In this document: positions 35,850-45,024 of the stretch, in pieces
Numbering within the stretch: position 1 is the first letter of the stretch
Layout: every line of letters begins with the position of its first letter
NCBI GenBank assembly: GCA_018063505.1
Contig: JAGPBF010000002.1
Span: 1 to 64,000 of the forward strand
Length of the DNA: 64,000 nucleotides
Direction of reading: 5' to 3'
Source of the DNA: Rhodoferax sp.
GTDB lineage: Bacteria > Pseudomonadota > Gammaproteobacteria > Burkholderiales > Burkholderiaceae_C
Translations under genes and position numbers: made by a program
Notes under the pieces: generated by a model
Database searches by the model: none
Seen by the model: the letters and a program-made list of their open reading frames with translations, nothing else
Told to the model about the DNA's origin: nothing

Positions 35850-36593
35850 ATGCATAAACTAGTTCTGATCCGGCACGGCGAATCGACCTGGAACCTGGAA
35901 AACCGGTTCACCGGCTGGACCGACGTCGACCTGACGCCCACCGGGGTCGAGCAGGCCAAGAATGCAGGCCGCCTGCTGCGCGAAGGCAACTACGAATTCG
36001 ACCTGGCCTATACCAGTGTGCTCAAGCGTGCGACCCGCACCTTGTGGCACTGCCTCGACGAAATGGACCGCACCTGGTTGCCCGTGGTACACAGCTGGCG
36101 CCTGAACGAGCGCCACTACGGCGATCTGCAGGGGCTGAACAAGGCTGAAACGGCACGCCAGTATGGCGACGCGCAGGTGCTGGTCTGGCGCCGCAGTTAT
36201 GACACCCCGCCACCGCCACTCGACGCCAACGATCCGCGCTGCGAAAGGGGAGATATTCGTTATGCCAGACTCAGACCCGAACAGATACCGCTGACCGAGT
36301 GCCTGAAAGACACCGTCGATCGGGTGATGCCGTTCTGGAACGATTCGATCGCTGCTTCGATCCGAGCCGGGAAAAACGTCATGGTGGCCGCCCATGGCAA
36401 TTCGATTCGCGCGCTGGTGAAGCACCTGGACAAGGTTTCAGACAGCGACATCGTCGGTCTGAACATTCCCAATGGCATTCCTCTGGTGTACGAACTCGAC
36501 GCCGATCTGACGCCGATTCGACACTATTACCTGGGTGATCCGGCCGCAGTGGCAGCCGCCACCCATGCGGTTGCGGCACAAGGCAAGGCCTGA
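35850..36593 (+). CDS. gpmA: 2,3-bisphosphoglycerate-dependent phosphoglycerate mutase
   Basis: A 247-residue dPGM interconverting 3- and 2-phosphoglycerate in glycolysis and gluconeogenesis. The catalytic phosphohistidine lies in [10 protein letters not shown] (residues 5-14); [11 protein letters not shown] and [15 protein letters not shown] carry the remaining active-site residues. The family start [10 protein letters not shown] at 35850 was chosen over an upstream in-frame codon. It is divergent from the rhodanese gene and upstream of the ctp protease. Confidence 0.97.
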   Translation: MHKLVLIRHGESTWNLENRFTGWTDVDLTPTGVEQAKNAGRLLREGNYEFDLAYTSVLKRATRTLWHCLDEMDRTWLPVVHSWRLNERHYGDLQGLNKAETARQYGDAQVLVWRRSYDTPPPPLDANDPRCERGDIRYARLRPEQIPLTECLKDTVDRVMPFWNDSIAASIRAGKNVMVAAHGNSIRALVKHLDKVSDSDIVGLNIPNGIPLVYELDADLTPIRHYYLGDPAAVAAATHAVAAQGKA

Positions 36594-36698
36594 CAATGCA
36601 GTCCGGTCCAAGCTTATTTTTGACCCGCGCAGTTTGCACCGGAACCACCACGCGTCTGCCGTGTCCAAGGTGTATATTGAGTCAGCGAAGGAAAAATC

Positions 36699-38135
36699 AT
36701 GGGTCATAAACTGAAGGTTGCCGGCTGGATCTCGGTGGGTGTCATCACCGGGGCTTTGACGACGGTCTCGTTGCAGACGGTCGCGCGCGGCACATTGGCG
36801 CCGTTGCCGCTGGAGGAGTTGCAGCAATTGGCCGCCGTTTTCAGCATGGTCAAGACAGACTATGTCGAAGCGGTCGACGAGAAAAAGTTGATCACGGACG
36901 CCATTTCGGGCATGGTTGCCAGCCTCGATCCGCACTCGCAATATTTCGACAAGAAATCGTTCAAGGAATTCCGCGAAGGCACCGCCGGACGTTTTGTCGG
37001 CGTCGGAATCGAGATCACGCAGGAAGACGGGTTGGTCAAGATCGTCACGCCGATCGAGGGCACGCCGGCGTTTCGCGCAGGTCTCAAGACCAATGACCTG
37101 ATTACCAAGATCGACGACACCGTGGTCAAGGGTTTGTCGCTCAACGACGCGGTCAAGCGCATGCGCGGCGAACCCAATACCAAGGTCACGCTGATGATCT
37201 TGCGCAAAGACGAGAACCGGAGCTTTCCTGTCATCCTCACGCGCGAGGAAATCCGCACCCAATCGGTGCGCAGCAAGGTGATCGAGCCCGGTTATGCCTG
37301 GATCCGCCTGAGCCAGTTCCAGGAGCGCACCGTCGATGACTTCGTGCGCAAGATGGAGGAAATCTACAAGCAGGATCCCAACCTCAAAGGCCTGGTGCTC
37401 GACCTGCGCAACGATCCGGGCGGCCTGCTCGACGCTGCGGTGGCTATTTCTGCAGCATTCCTGCCCGAGAACGTCACGGTCGTGTCGACCAACGGTCAAC
37501 TGCCCGAGAGCAAGTTCATCTACCGGGCATCGCCCGAGGCCTATGTGCGGCGCGGCTCGTCAGACCCGCTCAAACGCCTGCCGGCCGCGATGAAGAACGT
37601 GCCGCTGGTGGTACTGGTCAACGAAGGATCTGCGTCGGCCAGCGAGATCGTTGCCGGCGCGCTGCAGGATCACAAACGGGCGACCATCATGGGCCGCCAG
37701 ACCTTTGGCAAGGGCTCGGTGCAGACCGTACGGCCACTGGGGCCCGACACCGGCCTGAAGATCACGACCGCCCGCTACTACACGCCCAGTGGTGCCTCCA
37801 TCCAGGCCAAAGGCATTGTTCCTGACGTCATGGTCGATGAAACCGAAGAGGGCAATGTATTCGCGGCGCTGCGTACCCGTGAAGCCGACCTCGAGAAGCA
37901 CCTGAACAGCGGCCAGGGCAAGGAAGAGAAGGACGTGGGTCGCGAAAAGGCGCGCGAACTGGCACTGAAGAAACTCGAGGAAGACAGCAAGAAACCGGTG
38001 GCAGACCGCAAGATGCCCGAATTCGGCACGGACAAGGACTTCCCGCTGATGCAGGCGCTCAATCAGCTCAAGGGCCGGCCGGTGATGGTCAGCAAGACCT
38101 TGTCCGAGCGCAAGGACGAGCCAAAGACCAACTGA
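36699..38135 (+). CDS. Carboxy-terminal processing protease (S41 family)
   Basis: A 478-residue CtpA/Prc-like serine protease. An uncleaved or cleaved N-terminal export segment (residues 6-27) is followed by a PDZ domain (about 85-170, GRFVGVGIEI start) and the S41 catalytic domain, with nucleophile serine in NEGSASASEIV and the general-base lysine in TFGKGSVQT. It acts in the periplasm on envelope proteins such as murein hydrolases. The acidic, lysine-rich tail after residue 390 is family-variable. ATG at 36699 follows GAAGGAAA. Confidence 0.92.
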   Translation: MGHKLKVAGWISVGVITGALTTVSLQTVARGTLAPLPLEELQQLAAVFSMVKTDYVEAVDEKKLITDAISGMVASLDPHSQYFDKKSFKEFREGTAGRFVGVGIEITQEDGLVKIVTPIEGTPAFRAGLKTNDLITKIDDTVVKGLSLNDAVKRMRGEPNTKVTLMILRKDENRSFPVILTREEIRTQSVRSKVIEPGYAWIRLSQFQERTVDDFVRKMEEIYKQDPNLKGLVLDLRNDPGGLLDAAVAISAAFLPENVTVVSTNGQLPESKFIYRASPEAYVRRGSSDPLKRLPAAMKNVPLVVLVNEGSASASEIVAGALQDHKRATIMGRQTFGKGSVQTVRPLGPDTGLKITTARYYTPSGASIQAKGIVPDVMVDETEEGNVFAALRTREADLEKHLNSGQGKEEKDVGREKARELALKKLEEDSKKPVADRKMPEFGTDKDFPLMQALNQLKGRPVMVSKTLSERKDEPKTN

Positions 38136-38168
38136 TAGCGGCACTCCCGCGGGTCGGCAGCAAGGGCC

Positions 38169-38927
38169 ATGAACGACGAACAGTTGCTGCGTTACTCGCG
38201 CCATATCCTGCTCGATGAAGTGGGCGTAGAGGGTCAGCAGCGCATCGACGCTGCCCATGCGCTGGTGATTGGCGCAGGTGGGCTGGGATCACCGGTCGCC
38301 CTGTATCTGGGCTCGGCCGGTGTCGGGCGCATCACCCTGGTCGATAACGACTGCGTCGACATCACCAACCTGCAGCGCCAGGTCGCGCATACGACAGACA
38401 GGGTTGGCTCACCCAAGGTGACATCGGCGCTGGCCGCCATTGGCGCGATCAACCCGCACGTGCAGGTGCAAACCGTGTGCCTGCGAGCCGATGCCGCGCT
38501 GCTGGACCAGCTGGTTCCGCCAGCCGACGTGGTGCTCGATTGCAGCGACAACTTTGCCACCCGGCATCTGATCAACGCCGCCTGCGTGCGCCATCGCAAG
38601 CCCCTGGTATCGGGGGCGGCGATCCGGTTCGACGGCCAGATCAGTGTCTATGACACCCGCTGCGAAGAATCTCCGTGTTACGCATGCGTATTCCCGCCAG
38701 ATGAGGGCTTCGAGGAAGCCCGCTGCGCCACCATGGGCGTTTTTGCACCTGTGGTGGGCATCATCGGAACCATGCAGGCTGCCGAAGCCCTGAAATTGCT
38801 GACCGGTGTTGGCACGCCACTGACGGGTCGCCTGCAGATGCTCGATGCCCGCGTGATGGAATGGACCGAGGTGCGTATCGGCCGCAGTAGCACCTGCCGC
38901 ATTTGCGCCGAACGCGGTGCAGCGTGA
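38169..38927 (+). CDS. moeB: Molybdopterin-synthase adenylyltransferase
   Basis: A 252-residue ThiF/MoeB E1-like enzyme that adenylates the C-terminus of MoaD during molybdopterin synthesis. The ATP-binding motif is GAGGLGSPVALYLGSAGVG (residues about 36-54), with DNDCVDITNLQRQ after it; zinc ligands are CYAC and CRIC. The RCATMGVFAPVVG segment aligns with the family's conserved cysteine region. The role fits the Moco demand of the two formate dehydrogenases in this window, though ThiF-type activity cannot be excluded. It starts 33 bp after the protease gene. Confidence 0.88.
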   Translation: MNDEQLLRYSRHILLDEVGVEGQQRIDAAHALVIGAGGLGSPVALYLGSAGVGRITLVDNDCVDITNLQRQVAHTTDRVGSPKVTSALAAIGAINPHVQVQTVCLRADAALLDQLVPPADVVLDCSDNFATRHLINAACVRHRKPLVSGAAIRFDGQISVYDTRCEESPCYACVFPPDEGFEEARCATMGVFAPVVGIIGTMQAAEALKLLTGVGTPLTGRLQMLDARVMEWTEVRIGRSSTCRICAERGAA

Positions 38928-38958
38928 GAGGCGCGCCATTGCGGCACCGCTGAAGCAC

Positions 38959-38977
38959 CGGCGCCGCTGTGGCGCCG
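38959..38977 (+). terminator. Hairpin after moeB
   Basis: CGGCGCC-GCTGT-GGCGCCG is a 7-bp GC-rich stem with a 5-base loop starting 32 bp after the moeB stop. No T-run follows, so terminator activity is uncertain; it might mark the end of the ctp-moeB transcript. Confidence 0.35.
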
Positions 38978-38999
38978 ACCATGCGAGCCGCTGCATTTG

Positions 39000-39866
39000 A
39001 TGCGGGAAACACCGCCTTTCCCTTTGGCTGCCGCCCCAGGCATACTGTTAAACTTTCGCCGCACCCATCGCCAACAACCAGTGACTTCATCGATCGCCCC
39101 TCCCGTCGTCGATATCAGCAAGCTTCGTCTGGGTGATGCACGTGCGCTGCTGGAGCACGGCACAGTGGGCGAACTGCCCGATTCCGATGTCTCGCCAACG
39201 GAATTCGTGCAAAGTGTCATTGATGGTTTGTGTGAGCTGTCGCTCAAGGACCCGCTGACCGGACTGGCCAATCGGCGCCATTTCCTGTCGGTGCTGGAGC
39301 GCGAAATCGACGGTGTTGCGCGATCCGGTGAACCGGCATTGCTGCTGATGCTCGACATAGACCACTTCAAGTCGATCAACGACACGCACGGCCATCTGGC
39401 AGGAGACCGCGTATTGCAGGCCGTAGCCAAGTGCTTGTCGCGCTGCATTCGACCCATGGACACCGTGGCCCGGTATGGCGGTGAAGAATTTGCGGTGGTA
39501 TTGCCGAACTGCCTGGTATCGGTGGGAGAAGCGGTCGCAGAGCGAATCCGCAAGACGGTCGAAACCTTGATGATTCCGGTCAGTGCCACCGCCAATGTCA
39601 AGGTGACCATCAGTATCGGGGGTGCCTATGCACCTTCCTGGGTGCGATCGACGGCACCGCTGTGGATCGAACGCGCGGACAATCTGCTGTACCGGGCAAA
39701 GTCCGACGGCCGCAACCGGGTTGTCATCGACCAACAGCAGGCCATTGCTGTCAGTGCAGAGGAGAAGAATCTGTTGTTCGGGCATTTGGCATTGGGTGAG
39801 CCGGCGTGGCTCGAACGTGTTGCCGTTGATCCTGCCAGTGGCAGTGCGAGTGGAGTAGGCGAATGA
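39000..39866 (+). CDS. GGDEF diguanylate cyclase
   Basis: A 288-residue soluble protein with an N-terminal about 80-residue segment of unknown fold and a GGDEF domain. The active site is [13 protein letters not shown] and the inhibitory site RPMD (RxxD) is intact, so it should make c-di-GMP under product inhibition. The start is uncertain: ATG at 39000 or GTG at 39081 (VTSSIAPP). Its last 4 bases overlap the start of the MinD-like ATPase gene as ATGA, implying coupled translation. Confidence 0.85.
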   Translation: MRETPPFPLAAAPGILLNFRRTHRQQPVTSSIAPPVVDISKLRLGDARALLEHGTVGELPDSDVSPTEFVQSVIDGLCELSLKDPLTGLANRRHFLSVLEREIDGVARSGEPALLLMLDIDHFKSINDTHGHLAGDRVLQAVAKCLSRCIRPMDTVARYGGEEFAVVLPNCLVSVGEAVAERIRKTVETLMIPVSATANVKVTISIGGAYAPSWVRSTAPLWIERADNLLYRAKSDGRNRVVIDQQQAIAVSAEEKNLLFGHLALGEPAWLERVAVDPASGSASGVGE

Positions 39867-40702
39867 GCGACGAATTGCAAGCAACTGCGGGAACCAGTCC
39901 CATTTCGCCGCCCGTGCCTTTGGCACCCTACGGCAAGGTGATGGCTGTCACCAGTGGCAAGGGTGGCGTCGGCAAGACCTTCGTGTCCGCCAACCTGGCA
40001 GCGGCCTTGGCAAAACGTGGCCAGCGGGTGCTGGTGCTGGACGCCGACCTGGGCCTGGCCAATCTGGACGTGGTACTGAACCTGTACCCGAAGGTCACGC
40101 TGCACGACGTGTTCAGCGGCAAATCGACGATCGAAGAGGCGGTCATCCAGGCCCCTGGCGGGTTTTCCGTGCTGCTGGCCGGCTCCGGCATGGTCGAATA
40201 CTCGCGCTTGACGCCCGAGATTCGGGCCGACTTCCTGCGCATCATCCGCGGGCTGGTTCCGCGTTACGACGTCGTGTTGCTTGACACCGGCGCCGGCATT
40301 TCGGATGTGGTGTTGTTCGCGGTCTCACTGGCCTCTGTGGTACTGGTGGTCGCGACACCGGAGCCAACCTCGCTGACCGACGCGTATGCCACGATCAAGG
40401 TGCTGGCCGGCCAGCAGCACCGCGCGAACATCCACATGGTGATCAACCAGACCGCACGCCTTGGCGACGGTCGCGCCATCACCGGTCAGTTGCAGCAGGT
40501 GCTGGACCGATTCGTGGTGACCGAACCTGGCAAAGGCGTTCGCCTGGTCCATTTGGCCGACATACCGGCCGATCCATCCGTGCGCCAGGCCGTGATGCGG
40601 CGACAGTTGCTGATGCAAACGCTGCCGGGCTGCCCTGCCGCCTTGGCCATGACCCAACTCGCGCGCAGGCTCGAGGAAACCGTGATCCAGTCAGGCCGCT
40701 GA
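39863..40702 (+). CDS. MinD/FlhG-like P-loop ATPase
   Basis: A 279-residue ParA/MinD-superfamily ATPase with the deviant Walker A GKGGVGKTFVSANLA (residues about 33-47) and DADLGLANLDVVL, the element typical of FlhG/FleN and MinD-like proteins. FlhG members control flagellar number, but no flagellar gene is near, so the cargo is unknown. The C-terminus ends QLARRLEETV, amphipathic enough for weak membrane binding. It overlaps the GGDEF gene by 4 bp and is convergent with the DUF429 gene with a 12-bp overlap. Confidence 0.85.
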   Translation: MSDELQATAGTSPISPPVPLAPYGKVMAVTSGKGGVGKTFVSANLAAALAKRGQRVLVLDADLGLANLDVVLNLYPKVTLHDVFSGKSTIEEAVIQAPGGFSVLLAGSGMVEYSRLTPEIRADFLRIIRGLVPRYDVVLLDTGAGISDVVLFAVSLASVVLVVATPEPTSLTDAYATIKVLAGQQHRANIHMVINQTARLGDGRAITGQLQQVLDRFVVTEPGKGVRLVHLADIPADPSVRQAVMRRQLLMQTLPGCPAALAMTQLARRLEETVIQSGR

Positions 40703-41542
40703 GGGCAAGGCACTGACAATCCAGCCCTCCAGCGGATCGATGGGAACGGGCAGGCCAAACGAAGGCCAGCCCTGTTGCTGGCCCCACGCGGCTTGCATCA
40801 GACACAACACCGCATCGAGCTGATCGCCGCTGCCGTCCAGCACCAGTGCCTCGTTCTGCGCCGGTGTCAGCTGCAGCCGCATGCCCAGGCGGGTTTGCCC
40901 CTGCACCAGTGCATCGACGAGGATGGCACGGCGTTCGGCGCGCTGCGCGGTCTGCTTGGTGCGGTCATCACTTTTGTAGCTGTCCCGGCCCAGAACCTCA
41001 CGCGCCAACAGGCCAGGATACGCCTCCAGCGCGACACGCCGTGGCCGGCCATGCGCATCGACATCGGTGCTGTCTCCGGCAAACAGCCCGGGAATGGACA
41101 CACCGGCATCGACCAGCAACGGAACGCCAGCGTGCAACATGTAGGCCACCGGCGGATTGACCCATTTCATCGACGGGCTCGATCCCGCCCAGCGATCGGT
41201 CGCACGGTGGGCAAACTTGCGGCCAGCCGGACGTGCATTGCAGAACGCCGCAAACAAGTCGCGGATCTGGGCCCTGCTCAGGGCCTGGTAGGTTCGCAGG
41301 TAATCGAGCCATTGCGTGGGCCAGCCCAGGGTTTGAACCAGTTCACGCGGCAAGCCGAACGGCAGGTCGAAACCGCCGACCCAGCTCCGACGTTCCCGCA
41401 AGCTCGAGGCAAAGGCCTCAAGCGTGAAAATGGCCTGCAAGGCATCGAGGCTGACGACCCCTGCCTTGGCCTGACCCAGAGCCATCACGATAGGTTTGCG
41501 TGGCCCCGGCCGACTGCTGAAGTCACATCCGATCAGCAACAT
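40691..41542 (-). CDS. DUF429 family protein
   Basis: A 283-residue protein starting MLLIGCDFSSRPGPRKPIV, the GxDFSS-type opening of DUF429, which has an RNase H-like fold and unknown function. Other recognisable parts are WVGGFDLPFGLPRELV and ALEAYPGLLAR with conserved acidic residues that may bind metal. No membrane segment is present. It is alone on the minus strand between the MinD-like gene and the BLUF gene. Confidence 0.78.
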   Translation of the reverse strand: MLLIGCDFSSRPGPRKPIVMALGQAKAGVVSLDALQAIFTLEAFASSLRERRSWVGGFDLPFGLPRELVQTLGWPTQWLDYLRTYQALSRAQIRDLFAAFCNARPAGRKFAHRATDRWAGSSPSMKWVNPPVAYMLHAGVPLLVDAGVSIPGLFAGDSTDVDAHGRPRRVALEAYPGLLAREVLGRDSYKSDDRTKQTAQRAERRAILVDALVQGQTRLGMRLQLTPAQNEALVLDGSGDQLDAVLCLMQAAWGQQQGWPSFGLPVPIDPLEGWIVSALPSAA

Positions 41543-41642
41543 GGCACGGCAATGTACTATGGGGTGGACGGGCGATCGTTCGCAACGCCCGGATTGGCTT
41601 CAGACAAACACAGTGCGCGTGCTCCGCGCCATCAGGCCAGAC

Positions 41643-42065
41643 TCAGGCGCGTCCCATGATGGAGGCTGTGGCCATCAGTTCCTCGAGCAGTGCCAGCGAC
41701 ACCAAGCCCGACACCGAATAGGGATCGAGTTCGGGCCGCTCTGCGTATTTGAGCAGGATGGTGGCATTGATGCGCGACATGTTCACCTGTCCCATGGTCC
41801 ACCCGCCAAAACGGCGCTCGGAGATTTCCTCGTAGTGCAGCAGCACCACGTCCTTGTGCCGCACGTCCTTCTGGATATGGCCATACAGGTCGCTCACCGC
41901 CATGCGGCCACCCTCGATCGCCTGCAGGAAGATCCCGCCACCGTAGCAAAGGATTCCGGTAATGCCACAGGTCGGGTTGGACTGGCGAGACTGGGACAGT
42001 ATGGCGTCGATCGCTTCCACACTGGTGTCCACCGCTCGGCTTGCATACAAGAGTCTTACCAGCAT
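41643..42065 (-). CDS. BLUF-domain blue-light sensor
   Basis: A 140-residue protein that is essentially a single BLUF domain (residues 1-95) plus a short helical tail. The flavin-photocycle residues are present: Tyr7 (LLYASRA), Asn30 (QSN), Gln48 (FLQAIEG) and Trp89/Met91 (GGWTMGQ). Such short BLUF proteins bind FAD and signal through protein partners. The start lies 4 bp after the folE stop on the same strand, so the two are very likely one operon. No effector domain is encoded within it. Confidence 0.9.
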   Translation of the reverse strand: MLVRLLYASRAVDTSVEAIDAILSQSRQSNPTCGITGILCYGGGIFLQAIEGGRMAVSDLYGHIQKDVRHKDVVLLHYEEISERRFGGWTMGQVNMSRINATILLKYAERPELDPYSVSGLVSLALLEELMATASIMGRA

Positions 42066-42069
42066 GGTA

Positions 42070-42795
42070 TCAGCCCTTTCCGGGTATCAGGGACAGGAAT
42101 TCCCGGCGCAGGTTGGGATCCTTCAGAAAGGAGCCCCGCATCACCGAGTTGATCATCTTGCTATCCATGTCTTTCACGCCGCGCCAGGCCATGCAGTAGT
42201 GGCTGGCCTCCATGACGATGGCCAGGCCATCGGGCTGTGTCTTGACCTGGATGAGATCGGCCAGTTGCACCACCGCCTCCTCCTGGATCTGCGGCCGGCC
42301 CATGACCCATTCGGCCAGCCTTGCGTACTTGGACAAGCCGATCACATTGGTGTGCTCGTTGGGCATGACGCCGATCCAGATCTTTCCGATGACCGGACAG
42401 AAATGGTGGCTGCAGGCGCTGCGCACCGTGATCGGACCGACGATCATCAGCTCGTTCAGGTGTTCGGCATTGGGGAACTCGGTGATCGTCGGCGCCTTGA
42501 CGAAGCGGCCATTGAACACCTCGTTGACATACATCTTGGCAACCCGACGCGCCGTGTTGTCGGTGTTGTGGTCGTTCTCGGTATCGATGACCATGCTCGA
42601 GAGCACGCCCTTCATCTTGGACTCCACCTCGTCAAGCAACAATTCGAGTTCGCCAGGTTGTATGAAGTCTGCGATGTTGTCGTTGGCATGGAACCGCTTG
42701 CGCGCAGCCAGCAGCCGCTCGCGTATCTTGACCGATACCGGCGTACCTTCTTCCACGTCCATTGCACTCATGTTGGAGGGGCTCGACATTGACAT
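42070..42795 (-). CDS. folE: GTP cyclohydrolase I
   Basis: A 241-residue FolE converting GTP to 7,8-dihydroneopterin triphosphate, the first step of folate synthesis. Zinc and active-site residues lie in RSACSHHFCPVIGK and SHYCMAWRGVKD. The N-terminal about 30 residues are an extension relative to the core. ATG at 42795 or at 42789 are both possible. NudB, which acts on its product, is encoded about 2.3 kb away on the same strand. The BLUF gene follows immediately. Confidence 0.95.
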   Translation of the reverse strand: MSMSSPSNMSAMDVEEGTPVSVKIRERLLAARKRFHANDNIADFIQPGELELLLDEVESKMKGVLSSMVIDTENDHNTDNTARRVAKMYVNEVFNGRFVKAPTITEFPNAEHLNELMIVGPITVRSACSHHFCPVIGKIWIGVMPNEHTNVIGLSKYARLAEWVMGRPQIQEEAVVQLADLIQVKTQPDGLAIVMEASHYCMAWRGVKDMDSKMINSVMRGSFLKDPNLRREFLSLIPGKG

Positions 42796-42884
42796 TGTCC
42801 CATCCTACCAGCGATTGGCTCGGGCGAATGCCTGTCAAACAAGACCCTGAATCGACATCAGGAAAACATGGCCTTCATGAAACA

Positions 42885-43024
42885 GCCGGGCCGCTCCCAG
42901 GCTTTCCTGCACCCCCTCAGGGGGCCTGGCAGAGCCAGGACTGGGGGCGATCAAGATAGCGCCGGGCCGCTCCCAAGCTTTCTTGCACCCCCTCGGGGGG
43001 CCTGGCGGAGCCAGGGGTGGGGGC
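42885..43024. repeat. Tandem pair of REP-like hairpin repeats
   Basis: Two imperfect copies begin at 42885 and 42961 (period 76 bp). Each starts GCCGGGCCGCTCCCA, then GCACCCCCTC and a G-run, then a hairpin CCTGGC-(A/G)GA-GCCAGG. The first copy also has CCCCCT-C-AGGGGG. They fill the gap between folE and the cls gene and share the core of the element at 8251-8306. They might terminate or stabilise transcripts; no transposase is associated. Confidence 0.75.
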
Positions 43025-43027
43025 CAT

Positions 43028-44290
43028 TCAATACCGCCGCCCCACCAACAGCAATGCCAGCCGCATGGCGCCATAGGCCAGCTGCTCGAGCACGCGCAAG
43101 CGCCAGGAGCGGTTTTCGAATTCAACCGCATCGACCGTGCGTCCCCCCTGAGTGATGGCTTGTTCGAGTTGCTGGCGCAACTGCATGGCGAATGCACGGT
43201 CATGCACCACGATATTGGCCTCGCGCGCCAGCAGCAGGCTCAGCGGATCAAGGTTGGACGAGCCTACAGTGGCCCAGCGCGAATCCACCACCGCTACTTT
43301 GGCATGCAGAAAACTGGCGGCGTATTCGTGGATCTCGACACCGGCCGCCAGCAATGCACCATAGACAGGCCGCGAGCCGTGGTACTGCAGAAAATATTCA
43401 TATCGCCCCTGCAACAGCAGGCGCACCCGCACGCCGCGGCCAGCGGCAAGGATCAGGGCCTTGCGCAGGCGCACGCCCGGCAGAAAATAGGCATTGGCGA
43501 TGATCACCTCCTGCCGCGCAGTACCAATCGCCCGAAGGTAAGCGCGCTCGATCCGGCGCCGGTTGCGCACGTTGTCGCGCAGCACCAACTCGGCACGGGC
43601 ACCCCGGCCAGGCCCCGCGGCCATCCCTGAGTTCGGCGCGTCGTCCAGCGCTGGGGCATTCTGGCCACGTACCGTCAGGGCTTGGCGCATCCGTTGTTGC
43701 AGTTCGCGCCACGCCGCAGGCAGTTCGCGATCACGCAATTCCTGCGCCACCGTCGAACGCCACCAGAACCGGGCCGCGGCCTCCTGCATGTCCTGCACCA
43801 ACGGTCCGGTCACACGTACTGCAAAATCCAGCCTAGGCGCAGACAACGCACCGGCTGCCGGATCATGGAAGTCGTCCATGATGTTGATGCCCCCGCAAAA
43901 TGCCAGCGCACCGTCAATGACACATATCTTGCGATGAAGGCGACGCCATCGGCTGGGGACCACGGCACCCCAAGGACCCAGCGGCTGGAACACATGCCAC
44001 GACACACCGCTGGCATCGAAACGACCGGCCCACTCAGCCGGCAAGGCCGGAGTGCCGAAGCCGTCCATCATCAGAAACACCTTGACCCCGCGCTCTGCCG
44101 CACGTGCCAGCGCCTGGGCAACAAGCAGCCCCGACTCGTCGAAGCTGAAGATATAGGTTTCCAGTCGAATCTCTTCGCGCGCAGCGTCGATGGCATCGGC
44201 AATTGCCGGAAACAGCTCCCGCCCGCCTTGCAGCAGCGCGATCTGGTGACCGGGCCGACTCCCGGTTCCGTTCCGGGCAAACGGCGCCAT
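43028..44290 (-). CDS. clsB: Cardiolipin synthase of the phospholipase D family
   Basis: A 420-residue ClsB-like enzyme with two HKD motifs, LHRKICVIDG (first half) and LHAKVAVVDS (second half), each followed by GG/GSSN elements. It lacks the N-terminal membrane helices of ClsA, as expected for ClsB, and would make cardiolipin from phosphatidylglycerol or phosphatidylethanolamine. ATG at 44290 overlaps the EEP stop as TGATG. A long C-terminal tail (RSWRLRVLEQLAYGAM...) carries one hydrophobic stretch. Confidence 0.88.
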   Translation of the reverse strand: MAPFARNGTGSRPGHQIALLQGGRELFPAIADAIDAAREEIRLETYIFSFDESGLLVAQALARAAERGVKVFLMMDGFGTPALPAEWAGRFDASGVSWHVFQPLGPWGAVVPSRWRRLHRKICVIDGALAFCGGINIMDDFHDPAAGALSAPRLDFAVRVTGPLVQDMQEAAARFWWRSTVAQELRDRELPAAWRELQQRMRQALTVRGQNAPALDDAPNSGMAAGPGRGARAELVLRDNVRNRRRIERAYLRAIGTARQEVIIANAYFLPGVRLRKALILAAGRGVRVRLLLQGRYEYFLQYHGSRPVYGALLAAGVEIHEYAASFLHAKVAVVDSRWATVGSSNLDPLSLLLAREANIVVHDRAFAMQLRQQLEQAITQGGRTVDAVEFENRSWRLRVLEQLAYGAMRLALLLVGRRY

Positions 44291-45024
44291 CAGTCTGGCA
44301 GTTCGAACTCGGCGACCAGCGGCAGATGGTCGGACATGCGCCACCAGATACGCCCGCGCGGTACCTGCAGGCCCAGGGGCACCATGCCACGAACGAAGAT
44401 CTGGTCGAGTTGCGCCAGCGGCATCCGTGACGGGAAAGTGGGCTGCGGCTGGCCGGCATAACCGAACAGGCCAACGGCAGCCATTTCACGTTGCACGGAT
44501 TTGCCCCAGTCGTTGAAGTCACCGGCCACGACCAGTGGTGCTTGCGGCGGAATCTCCCGCGCAATGAATCGATGCAGCTGCGCCAGCTGCCGCACACGAC
44601 TGGCCCGGATCAGGCCCAGATGCACGACCACCACATGGACCGGACGCCCATGCAGCTCGATCTCGGAGTGCAGCAGGCCACGTTGCTCGAACCGGTGGTC
44701 CGACATGTCTTCATGCTGGTGATCGATCACCGGCCAGCGCGACAACATCGCATTGCCGTGCTCACCGTGGCGGGTCGTGGCGTTGGTGCGATAGACCGCT
44801 TCGTAACCTGGTGGGGCGAGGAATTCTGCCTGCGGCATTTCCGGCCAGCGGGCAAAGAACTGCGCTTCGCGCCGATGCAGCTTGCGCACTTCCTGAAGGC
44901 ACACGATGTCCGCGTCGAGTTGTTCGACCGCATGTCCCAGATTGTGGATTTCCAGGCGCCTGCGCGGCCCGACACCCTGCACACCCTTGTGGATGTTGTA
45001 GGTTGCAACGCGAATGATGTTCAT
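44290..45024 (-). CDS. Endonuclease/exonuclease/phosphatase family protein
   Basis: A 244-residue EEP-fold metal-dependent hydrolase. Signature residues are ATYNIHKGVQG at the N-terminus, DADIVCLQEV (metal glutamate), VVVHLGL, VVAGDFNDWGK (catalytic Asp/Asn) and MSDHLPLVAEF (terminal Asp-His pair). The natural substrate may be DNA, RNA or a phospholipid head group; its coupling to clsB, as seen with YbhP in E. coli, suggests a lipid-linked role. It overlaps nudB by 4 bp and clsB by one. Confidence 0.85.
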   Translation of the reverse strand: MNIIRVATYNIHKGVQGVGPRRRLEIHNLGHAVEQLDADIVCLQEVRKLHRREAQFFARWPEMPQAEFLAPPGYEAVYRTNATTRHGEHGNAMLSRWPVIDHQHEDMSDHRFEQRGLLHSEIELHGRPVHVVVVHLGLIRASRVRQLAQLHRFIAREIPPQAPLVVAGDFNDWGKSVQREMAAVGLFGYAGQPQPTFPSRMPLAQLDQIFVRGMVPLGLQVPRGRIWWRMSDHLPLVAEFELPD

